In this document: positions 27,051 to 33,994 of the stretch, one piece after another
Layout of the letters: every line of letters starts with the position of its first letter
Numbering within the stretch: the stretch's first letter is position 1
DNA from: Gammaproteobacteria bacterium
Lineage (GTDB): Bacteria; Pseudomonadota; Gammaproteobacteria; SZUA-229
DNA: 33,994 nt
NCBI GenBank assembly: GCA_029882395.1
Contig: JAOUKT010000037.1
Location: 1 to 33,994, forward strand
Reading direction: 5' to 3'
Position numbers and translations under genes: made by a program
Notes under the pieces: generated by a model
Told to the model about the DNA's origin: nothing
Databases searched by the model: none
What the model saw: the letters and a program-made list of their open reading frames with translations, nothing else

Positions 27051-29443
27051 CGTTGCCGCTCCAGAAGATGACTTGCCAGTTCCAGACGCCCCTCAGCGAT
27101 CAGCATAGCGGAATAGTCCGCCCTCAAATCCAGATCCTCAGGGTAGGCGGCTATCAACGTCTCGTATCGATTCATCGATTCGTCTATCTTGCCAAGCCGG
27201 TACAAAAGATAGGCTCTGGCAATGCGTTTTCTCTTTGATGTATCGCTATCAGTTTCAATAAAGTGAAGGCTTTTTGCAAAAGATGAGCGCGCCTCTGATT
27301 GACGTGCGTCAGCCAAAAACACTTCGCCCAGATAAAAGCTACTCTCCCAGTCAGCAGCGGATAAGCGCAGCACCTGGCTTAATAAGGTTTCAGCTTTTGG
27401 CATCTCACCTCGGTTAAAAGCCGCGATGCCTAATGCCTTCATTGCTTTTGTATTCATTGGCTGAAGATCCAACAGTCGCTGCCAGATTGCCTCTGCCGTT
27501 TCGGCCAGACCGGCACTGCCGGCAATAACAGCCAGCTGTTCCAGGCGTATACTGGCGTCTGTCTTTTTAGCCTGTGTCTGCAGCTGCAGGGCTAATGCGT
27601 CGCCCCCACCCGTAAGGGTTAAGGCATGCACCAAAACATCCTCGGCCTCAGCAGGAATATCCACACCGATATAAGATGATGTCATAGCCGCGACCCGTTC
27701 ACTGCCACCCGCCTGCAGCAGATGCTGCCACCACCCTGCCAGCTGGCCAGTGGGCGATTTTCTTGACCGTGCCTGAAGCCAGTCAAGCGCCTTTTCACCC
27801 GGCATCGGCCCCCAAATATAAAGCAGCTGCTGCAGGTTCTGGCCATCCGGACCTTCAGCCTCAGCCAGCTGCAAAAATTCCTCTGCCGCCTCTTGTTTGG
27901 CGCCGACTTGCAATAACTGAAATGCCAACGCCCGGCGCTCCTCCCGGGACAGCGTCTCAGTACGCAACCTTACTCCCAGTAGCGCCACTATTTGTTTATT
28001 TATTTCAGCCGAAGCCTGCTTTATACCCAGCAGCGCGCCGACCAGTAAACGCACCTCATCTGCGCCTTTATACTCAGAGTACAGTCGTTTTCCCACCACC
28101 GCTGCCAGTTTATAATCAGACCTGTCCGCCGCGGCATAATACATATCGATCAGCATTCGGCGCGAGAGTTTTCTGTCCGCCTCAGCCTCAAGCCATTTCG
28201 TAACCGCCTGAGTTTTTCCTGCTGTCGCCGCCAATAATGCCCATGCTTCATTAATGCTATGTTCTTTTCTGCGCTCGCGTAGCAATTGAAACACGGCCAG
28301 GCCTTCTTCGATACGCCCTGACTTTAAAATTAATGGCAGCGACTGAAGCCATAGTGATGCCGGAATATCCGCTTTCTCCACCAGCGCTGACAACAATGCC
28401 AGGCCGGCAGACGGCCTGGCAGACATGAAGTACAAGGTCATCAACTGGAATTGCTGGCGCACTGTCAGATCCTGTTTCGCTTTTGCCATGGCAAACCATT
28501 TTTCCAGGCTTTTTTTATCGCCTTTTTTTAATGCCAGCCTGGCCATAATCACCGGGTATTGCCTGACAATATTTTCGCCAAGGCGCGAGACAAAACGCTC
28601 CAGAAATTTCAGTTTATCGCTTTCCCAGCCGACGTTCATCACAGCACTCACCAGCCAGGCTGGCATTTTTGCAGGGTCGACAGTCGCCTGTTTATCTAAT
28701 GCCAGATCCAGATTGCTGTTCAACCCGCCGCTGTATAACAGCGCCAGATGACGCAGTGAAGCCGACGGCTGTTTCTGCAGCCATTGTTGCGACCAGTCGA
28801 AGGCATCCTTTATCCGCTCGGACAATAATAATAAACGTAAACGTAATTCAGCCAGTTCATCATCCATGTTTTCTGAAAAACGCGCGACGTATGCATCCAT
28901 ATTTTTGCCCGCCTCAGCCAGCCTGCCTGTTGCCGCCTGCAACAGAATTAAATCGCGGGTATCGGCTTCGCGTTGCGGATCCAGCCTGATGAGCTCTGTC
29001 AGCGCCGTTAGTAATCGCTGATCTTTTATGCCCGTGGCGTCATACAAGCTGACTAACTCACTGTAACGATCGAGACTGGGTTGTTTTTTGACTATGCGTT
29101 CAAGCGCCTCAATCTGGTCATAAGGCATCTGCACTTCATGGTACAGCTTTGATAACCTTTCCCAGACCTCGATATCATCCGGATTTTGTTTGAGGTAAAC
29201 CTCATACATCCGGATCAGTGGCAGCATATCTCCCCTGCCCTGGTATATTCTCGTCAGCGGTATCAGATTATTGCGGATAGCGTTGTTTTCATCTTGCAAT
29301 TCCTTATAGAGATTTTCTGCCTGTTTAAACTGCCGGTCCTGCATAAACATCAACGCCCGTTCCTGCTTACCCGGCACCAGAAGAAAACTGCTGCTTACCC
29401 CGGCAACCAATAACAGCACAAATTTTATTTTATGAACTTGCAT
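27047..29443 (-). CDS. pelB: PelB N-terminal half as separate protein: periplasmic TPR scaffold
   Basis: About 798 residues. A short positively charged start and hydrophobic helix (MQVHKIKFVLLLVAGVSSSFLLV) may be a signal sequence or membrane anchor; there is no clear cleavage site. The rest is a solenoid of TPR-like repeats, visible for example at QERALMFMQDRQFKQAENLYKEL, DIEVWERLSKLYHEVQMPYDQIEALERIV, and near the C-terminus TKAMKALGIAAFNRGEMPKAETLLSQVLRL. In P. aeruginosa the corresponding region of PelB interacts with PelA and guides polymer through the periplasm. The ATG at 29443 is preferred because AGGAAG lies a few bases before it; the frame extends to 29464. The protein ends without a barrel; the barrel gene starts in a 4-base overlap. 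Confidence 0.85.
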   Translation of the reverse strand: MQVHKIKFVLLLVAGVSSSFLLVPGKQERALMFMQDRQFKQAENLYKELQDENNAIRNNLIPLTRIYQGRGDMLPLIRMYEVYLKQNPDDIEVWERLSKLYHEVQMPYDQIEALERIVKKQPSLDRYSELVSLYDATGIKDQRLLTALTELIRLDPQREADTRDLILLQAATGRLAEAGKNMDAYVARFSENMDDELAELRLRLLLLSERIKDAFDWSQQWLQKQPSASLRHLALLYSGGLNSNLDLALDKQATVDPAKMPAWLVSAVMNVGWESDKLKFLERFVSRLGENIVRQYPVIMARLALKKGDKKSLEKWFAMAKAKQDLTVRQQFQLMTLYFMSARPSAGLALLSALVEKADIPASLWLQSLPLILKSGRIEEGLAVFQLLRERRKEHSINEAWALLAATAGKTQAVTKWLEAEADRKLSRRMLIDMYYAAADRSDYKLAAVVGKRLYSEYKGADEVRLLVGALLGIKQASAEINKQIVALLGVRLRTETLSREERRALAFQLLQVGAKQEAAEEFLQLAEAEGPDGQNLQQLLYIWGPMPGEKALDWLQARSRKSPTGQLAGWWQHLLQAGGSERVAAMTSSYIGVDIPAEAEDVLVHALTLTGGGDALALQLQTQAKKTDASIRLEQLAVIAGSAGLAETAEAIWQRLLDLQPMNTKAMKALGIAAFNRGEMPKAETLLSQVLRLSAADWESSFYLGEVFLADARQSEARSSFAKSLHFIETDSDTSKRKRIARAYLLYRLGKIDESMNRYETLIAAYPEDLDLRADYSAMLIAEGRLELASHLLERQR

Positions 29444-31826
29444 TTGCTTCCTGCAGCTTTTCAACGCTAATAAAAAAGGCTTTGACCGGTGCCTCTTCTA
29501 ACACAACCTGTAACCAGTGATTGTCTCCAACGCTGGTTTGCCATTGCCGTGTCTGCCCATTGGCCAGCTCAACACTGATTCGGTATTGCCCGGAGTCGGG
29601 CATATACCAATGCATATTGCCGGCACCAAACCCCTGCACCTGACACTGAAAACCTTTATCTGTTAATTCAACATTGTCCGTCCACCAGCGACCACTGATT
29701 AAATAAGGCCGCTTTGCATCCGCCTGCCTGTCGCTGTATTTGATTTTTCTGAGCGCAATGACCGGTGCAGATACAACAGGATCAAGTTGCACGTAAAGAC
29801 TGCCATGCAGATGAGACTGGCCAATAACGCCTTTTGATCGCTTAAAATCCACAGCATCAAATGTTGCATGATCAAAACGAATCGTCTGCAGCTGATCCCG
29901 GTTTTTAATCCGCCATTGACGCTTACCGATGTGTTCGAACACCGTGCTAAAAAAACCATCCGCTATAGCGGCAAAACGGCTCGCTGTAACAGGGGCAATC
30001 GACTGACTTCGCGCATAAGCAAAGTTTTTATGTAAGGCATTTAAACTCGCAAGGCGCTCGCCACTGTAATTATGGTAATAGACATTAATCGGTTTAATGC
30101 GCCAGGGGGTTTCAGTAGCCCGCAAGGTTTTTTCAAGATAGCCATAGCCATAAAACCGGCTTGTCCACAGACGTGTATAGGTATTTTCATTGCTGGAGGA
30201 CGCGTATATCTGTCGCTGCTTATTCACTTCGCGTCCGATGGGCGAAACCCAGGCATAGGAATCGAACTCTCTGTCAAAACGCGTATCACCGCCATTAAGG
30301 TTACGTATACCCGCAACGCGCGTTTGCTTAATCGCGGCAGAGAATGGCAGGTTACCTGACCATTGCAGCAACTCAACTCGTTTGCCTGCAGGCAGGTATC
30401 TTTGAATAATATCGATTGAACCCTGTATTTCCTCTTCAAGTTTAAACAGCCCTTTAAAGTAAGCGCGAGGAATTTCATAGGCTTCTTTCAGCTTCTGCTT
30501 GATGCCTGATAATGATAGTGAGCCTGATTTCAGGCTCGAGTCTAAAGCTGAAGTTTTAGTATCTGAAGCCCCAGCCCGTGAGTTTTTTATTTCTGTTTGA
30601 GTTTGCTGATACGCCAGAGTGTCATACGTTTCAGGATATAAATGTAAATACGCGCGTTCACTGTCTGCGTCATAATGCTCAAAGAAAGACCAGTCCATAG
30701 GGTGGGATAAGGTGTGACTGCCGGCCTCTACATGGGGCAAAGCAAATATTTCTTTCGCCAGTGCCTGATTTTTTTTTGTGCCAAACCAGCTCGAGTCCAG
30801 ATCAGCTGCGACAGGCGAAACCGTCACCGGAAGATCAGGGTATTTCAGGAAAACTTCGCGCAACAAAACTTCCGTCACTGATTTTTTCTTTTCCCGGTAA
30901 CCCGGCACCAGGGAAAGGCTGCGCCAGCCATCACCATCAACATGACTATAATAAATGCGCCGGCCTGACAAGGTAGTGGTATCCGCTTTTGGTAAATCAT
31001 CGGTTGCAAAAGCCTGCCTGAAAAAGCGAAACGGGTTCAGGTACCAGAACCGCTGTTTGCCATCGCGAGATGATATCAGGCTGTAACCAGGCGCGACATA
31101 ACCGCCTTTCGGACCGCTAACAATGAGATCGGCCAGCCGCTTTTCACGCCCGCGCTGATAAGCTTTCAGATAAGACTTTAGCCCGCTGCCACTGACTGTC
31201 TTTACAGGAAATGGTAACAACAGTCCTTTTAATGAACGCTCAAAATCGGTCATTTGTTTATCTGTGGATTGAATCTGAATATTATAATTAACCGTCATCC
31301 ACTCTGCTGTCTCAGTCAAACCAAAATCCGACCAGAACTGATTGATAAGTTCGGGATCAGCCGTCAACAGTTGCCCACTACGGGAGTTTTCAAAGGCGTG
31401 CAAGCCCATGATGACAACGCGCTTGCCTGCCCGCATTTGATTGATAAGCCAGCGCAGAAACTGATTGGGATCAGGCATCGTATCCCAGTGCAACCAGAGC
31501 AGAACCCCCCTGACGTCTGCCATCGCTTTTTTATCCGGAAGGGGGCGATGAATATCCTGGTAATGAACAACCAGCCCCAGATGATTCAGTGACATCTCTG
31601 CCGACTTGTGCACCTCTGTATCTGCAGTACCTCCGTCTAGCTCGCTGTCATAGAAGGCAAGCACAGTGCGCGGCACAGTATGCACGCTCGAACTCGCTGC
31701 TAGCAGCTGGCCACTGCTGATCAAAACACAGACCGCCAGAAAACCGCGACAGACAATCAAGCATGGGGCTTGAAAGCGACCTCTCGCATTTAAAAATAAT
31801 CGAAAAATCATCGTCCAATTAGACAT
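29430..31826 (-). CDS. pelA: PelA-like polysaccharide deacetylase without the hydrolase domain
   Basis: About 798 residues. Signal peptide ends near LLAASS (about residue 44). Residues 50-270 resemble the Rossmann-like region that follows the hydrolase in PelA (RTVLAFYDSELDGG; VRGVLLWLHWDTMP; GKRVVIMGLHAFE). The deacetylase domain has the catalytic/metal motif SHVDGDGW (about 294-301) and the metal histidines in EAGSHTLSHP (about 367-376); these match Asp528/Asp530 and His600/His604 of P. aeruginosa PelA in type and spacing. It should partly de-N-acetylate Pel in the periplasm. AGGTGG lies ten bases before the ATG at 31826; a TTG at 31832 is the alternative. It overlaps the TPR gene and lies 33 bases after the hydrolase gene. 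Confidence 0.88.
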   Translation of the reverse strand: MSNWTMIFRLFLNARGRFQAPCLIVCRGFLAVCVLISSGQLLAASSSVHTVPRTVLAFYDSELDGGTADTEVHKSAEMSLNHLGLVVHYQDIHRPLPDKKAMADVRGVLLWLHWDTMPDPNQFLRWLINQMRAGKRVVIMGLHAFENSRSGQLLTADPELINQFWSDFGLTETAEWMTVNYNIQIQSTDKQMTDFERSLKGLLLPFPVKTVSGSGLKSYLKAYQRGREKRLADLIVSGPKGGYVAPGYSLISSRDGKQRFWYLNPFRFFRQAFATDDLPKADTTTLSGRRIYYSHVDGDGWRSLSLVPGYREKKKSVTEVLLREVFLKYPDLPVTVSPVAADLDSSWFGTKKNQALAKEIFALPHVEAGSHTLSHPMDWSFFEHYDADSERAYLHLYPETYDTLAYQQTQTEIKNSRAGASDTKTSALDSSLKSGSLSLSGIKQKLKEAYEIPRAYFKGLFKLEEEIQGSIDIIQRYLPAGKRVELLQWSGNLPFSAAIKQTRVAGIRNLNGGDTRFDREFDSYAWVSPIGREVNKQRQIYASSSNENTYTRLWTSRFYGYGYLEKTLRATETPWRIKPINVYYHNYSGERLASLNALHKNFAYARSQSIAPVTASRFAAIADGFFSTVFEHIGKRQWRIKNRDQLQTIRFDHATFDAVDFKRSKGVIGQSHLHGSLYVQLDPVVSAPVIALRKIKYSDRQADAKRPYLISGRWWTDNVELTDKGFQCQVQGFGAGNMHWYMPDSGQYRISVELANGQTRQWQTSVGDNHWLQVVLEEAPVKAFFISVEKLQEANASS

Positions 31827-31859
31827 AGCCAATTAACCACCTGATTCTCTTTTACTAAT

Positions 31860-32741
31860 TTACTGTCGTTTTATGCCCGCAGGTTCTGCAACAATTTGAT
31901 CCAGTGCAATTGTAGAAACCAGAGGAATAAATCCGTTGCGGTACTCTTCTTCATAAAGCCTGGCAATACCTTCTGTGTCCTCTGGATTCCAGTAATCCAG
32001 AGTATATATATCGAGCCTGGGGAATTTTTTGGCCGCGTTCTGCAACCATTTGAGCTGTAACTGATAATCTTGAGTGTCGACAAAACCGTATCTGCCGGTT
32101 TTAAAATGGTAAGTAGAAAAAACCGATTCTCCCAGCTGCATATCGATCGCGGCGCCGACCCGGGGCAGAATCTCATAACCGCGATTCATCATGATTTTAA
32201 TTTCAGGATAGTGCCGGCGAATTGTCAAAACCAGTCGGGCTGCTGCATCGGTCATGCCCCGGTATTTTTTAGCATCTTTGCGTTCTAACTCCGCCGGGTT
32301 ATCCAGAGTATCCAGAAAGATGCCGTCAAAGCCACGCTGTAACAGACCCGGGATCAGCTCTTCTATCACACGGCTTTGCCAGCGGTTATCACGCACATCG
32401 AGATAAAAACTACCCGGCCAGTTACGGTTTTCCATCAGCAACAGACCTTCAGCCTTGACGGCAGCAAACCAGTGGCGGTTCTTCTCAACTTCACCCAGGC
32501 TCAGATAAGCCAGAACTGTTTTGCCCCTGTCTACCAGGCGCGCTGCCAGCGAGTGGTTTTCGCCGTCAAGAATAACCAGCTTATAGGGTTCAAAGACTTT
32601 GGCAGAGGCATTGGCGCCATAGTAAACCATCCACGGCGACAGTTGCTCAGCCGCTCTTGCCGTTGAGGTTAAATGCAGATTCCCAATCACCGATAACATC
32701 AGGATGTAAACAGCTTCCTTAACTCTTAACATCATATCCAT
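31860..32741 (-). CDS. PelA hydrolase-like glycoside hydrolase (GH114/GH166 type)
   Basis: About 293 residues, first gene of the operon. Signal peptide (VYILMLSVIGNLHLTSTARA, about 11-30), then a TIM-barrel hydrolase: MVYYGANASAKVF, VLAYLSLGEVEKNRH, the family motif GFDGIFLDTLDN (138-149, acidic Asp144), MMNRGYEIL, and MQLGESVFSTY. Glu205 in the last motif matches by context the catalytic Glu218 of P. aeruginosa PelA. The enzyme is expected to cleave Pel or related GalN/GalNAc polymers. In Pseudomonas this domain is the N-terminus of PelA; here it is a stand-alone exported enzyme. The ATG at 32741 has GGGG six bases upstream; longer frames to 32825 would start inside or above the likely promoter. 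Confidence 0.87.
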   Translation of the reverse strand: MDMMLRVKEAVYILMLSVIGNLHLTSTARAAEQLSPWMVYYGANASAKVFEPYKLVILDGENHSLAARLVDRGKTVLAYLSLGEVEKNRHWFAAVKAEGLLLMENRNWPGSFYLDVRDNRWQSRVIEELIPGLLQRGFDGIFLDTLDNPAELERKDAKKYRGMTDAAARLVLTIRRHYPEIKIMMNRGYEILPRVGAAIDMQLGESVFSTYHFKTGRYGFVDTQDYQLQLKWLQNAAKKFPRLDIYTLDYWNPEDTEGIARLYEEEYRNGFIPLVSTIALDQIVAEPAGIKRQ

Positions 32742-32765
32742 AAATACCCCAATACTATTCATTCC

Positions 32766-32793
32766 CTTATAGTATTTGAAATACAACCAACAA
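32766..32793 (-). promoter_or_regulatory. Candidate pel operon promoter with palindromic operator
   Basis: On the minus strand TATAAG (32766-32771) and TTGTTG (32788-32793) are 16 bases apart. The spacer contains the perfect palindrome GTATTTGAAATAC (32772-32784). A close half-copy, GTTTCAAATAC, lies at 32832-32842. Transcription from here would give a leader of roughly 18 bases to the ATG at 32741. The -35 match is weak; the palindrome is seen directly. Confidence 0.4.
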
Positions 32794-32842
32794 CGAGACC
32801 CTAACTGACCAATACAGAAAAACAATTGGCTGTTTCAAATAC

Positions 32843-33627
32843 CCGCTTTGTATCCAGAAGCTACTCAGAAACATTGATGAGTCATTCTGGTAAAACAGAG
32901 CCCTCCCGTTCTCTGTAACATTACGCACTTTACGTTTCACACTGGCCGCTTTTTTGTCATACTAAAGAACCATTGCTTTTTTATTCGGGCGCTTTGATTA
33001 CTGAACACCCTGACATTTCATTCAAACTATTGCAAGATATTTAAATGAAAAAAACTGCCTCAACCGGCCTTAGATTAAAAATATAACACACAAATATCAA
33101 GCTAGATAAAATGCAGCTTTATTACCATTCTTGCAACACTATTTTAATATTAATTTAATTTTAAATCATAAGAAATATATTTAGTGTAAAAGTTTTGGAC
33201 GACTTTTCAGCACCTCAAACTTAGCCAATAATATAAAATAATCAGGCGCATAAAATGCGTGCGAAATGTATTGCACAGACCAGCATAGAAAAATATTTAT
33301 CCCTGATCGATCTATAGTGAACATTTTGTATTGAAAAAAAAGCCACTTGCCGTCTTCTTGATACCATCCATTGATAAGCAGACTTTATGCGTTTTTTTAA
33401 CTTTCAATTCTTCTCAGGTGCTAAAAATGAAGTAAATAAAAGTCAGCTAGCTATATCAATAATTTTTATTGTTCTCATACAGTTTTATCCTGACTCTGTC
33501 AGGTACCCAATCATTACAGTGATAGCCGCTAGATTCATGGCCAATAAAAACACAGACACCTGCGCCGTTAGCAAGAGCAAACAGCTTATGCATTATTTAC
33601 TGTCAGTTTAATAAGGGGAAAGAAAAT
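32843..33627. other. AT-rich intergenic region upstream of the pel operon
   Basis: Nearly 0.8 kb without a convincing gene. A 74-codon plus-strand frame (33387-33611) has one hydrophobic stretch but no ribosome binding site. The region may hold further regulatory sites for the pel operon; I see no clear sigma-54 site or FleQ-like box. Confidence 0.45.
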
Positions 33628-33646
33628 CACTGGCTATCCAGCCGTG
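33628..33646 (-). terminator. Possible terminator after the right-edge gene
   Basis: On the minus strand CACGGCT-GGAT-AGCCAGTG forms a short hairpin with one bulge, followed by a T-rich tract (ATTTTCTTTCC), 26 bases after the stop codon at 33672. Confidence 0.35.
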
Positions 33647-33671
33647 CAACACGAACAGAATTATTTTTTAA

Positions 33672-33994
33672 TTACAGGCCGTAACTAAAGAAGCGCAGAC
33701 TCGCAGCAGCATTTAATACATCATCCGGGTAATAATCTTCTGTACTGCCACCGCTATAGGCGACATTTTCAGCCAGCAAAAACAGCTGCAGACTTACCGG
33801 GTTACCCAGCCAGGCCAGCGGTATACTGAACTCGGCCTGATTACCACTGACGGCGCTGATGACCGAACCAATATGCAGCCAGCTCCAGCTGCTGCCGGTG
33901 CCTGTATATTGATAGAGATCACCCGACTGCAACAGATAGTCGGCGCCGATTGCATACTCACCACCATTATGGAAACCGGTCGCGGCACTGTTAT
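33672..33994 (-). CDS. C-terminal end of a secreted-looking beta-rich protein (cut by window edge)
   Basis: The frame is open from the right window edge to a stop at 33672-33674, giving about 107 residues (NSAATGFHNGGEYAIGADYLLQ onward, then LYQYTGTGSSWSWLHIG, VSGNQAEFSIPLAWLGNP). The pattern of a ligand-edge strand GADYLLQ, a Tyr/Trp-rich hairpin, and E-FSIPLAWLG resembles the last strands of DOMON/CBM9-like beta-sandwich domains found at the C-terminus of extracellular proteins. Internal TTG or ATG codons are unlikely starts since the homologous-looking domain continues upstream. It ends with FFSYGL. The full protein and its function are outside the window; a carbohydrate-binding role is only a guess. 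Confidence 0.6.
   Translation of the reverse strand, partial: NSAATGFHNGGEYAIGADYLLQSGDLYQYTGTGSSWSWLHIGSVISAVSGNQAEFSIPLAWLGNPVSLQLFLLAENVAYSGGSTEDYYPDDVLNAAASLRFFSYGL

Noticed and set aside
32742..32825. Longer N-terminus of the Pel hydrolase (start at 32825)
   Set aside because: It would place 28 residues before a good signal peptide and cover the likely promoter; the ATG at 32741 has a spaced GGGG.
33387..33611. 74-codon plus-strand frame with a hydrophobic segment
   Set aside because: No ribosome binding site before ATG and an AT-rich noncoding context; hydrophobic residues are expected from composition.
32843..33627. Sigma-54 site or FleQ-type box upstream of pel
   Set aside because: No TGGC-N8-TGC pattern or FleQ-like repeat found by eye on either strand.

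Overview
The window reads as chromosome of a Gram-negative gammaproteobacterium of moderate GC. The evidence is the gene order around miaB, lnt, leuS, holA, nadD and rng, the presence of outer-membrane biogenesis genes (lptE, lnt), and a Gram-negative Pel exopolysaccharide locus. No RNA gene, transposase or phage gene is visible, and genus is not resolved. Two periplasmic DsrE-like paralogs are compatible with a sulfur-oxidising or methanotrophic lifestyle but do not prove one.

Left and centre (1-19212): almost everything lies on the minus strand and forms one conserved housekeeping block. In transcription order it is miaB, phoH-like (ybeZ), ybeY, corC (ybeX), lnt; then ybeL on the opposite strand; then leuS, lptE, holA; then an accessory insert; then proA, nadD, rsfS, rlmH, maf and rng (cut by the left window edge). 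These genes serve tRNA modification, RNA maturation, lipoprotein acylation, LPS export, leucyl-tRNA charging, DNA polymerase clamp loading, NAD and proline synthesis, and ribosome maturation. Spacing is tight and ATGA/TGATG overlaps suggest translational coupling.

Accessory insert (about 4.1-9.0 kb): between holA and proA lie a degenerate cyclic-nucleotide-binding-fold protein (+), a 116-base nested palindrome, a periplasmic DsrE-like protein, a SAM methyltransferase, an orphan lipoprotein, a small outer-membrane beta-barrel protein and a family 6 uracil/hypoxanthine-DNA glycosylase. A second DsrE-like paralog sits beyond miaB (19.6-20.1 kb).

Right (20.2-32.8 kb): an eight-gene minus-strand operon for a Pel-type cationic exopolysaccharide. 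Its architecture departs from Pseudomonas aeruginosa pelABCDEFG in four ways. PelA is split into a separate glycoside hydrolase and a separate deacetylase. PelB is split into a TPR protein and an outer-membrane barrel protein that carries an extra N-terminal domain. No pelC is present. PelD ends after its GAF domain, with no GGDEF-like c-di-GMP receptor domain. A putative promoter with a perfect 13-base palindrome in its spacer lies just upstream of the first gene. This operon is the most interesting content of the window.

Far right: about 0.85 kb of AT-rich DNA without a convincing gene, then the C-terminal end of a secreted-looking beta-rich protein that runs off the window.
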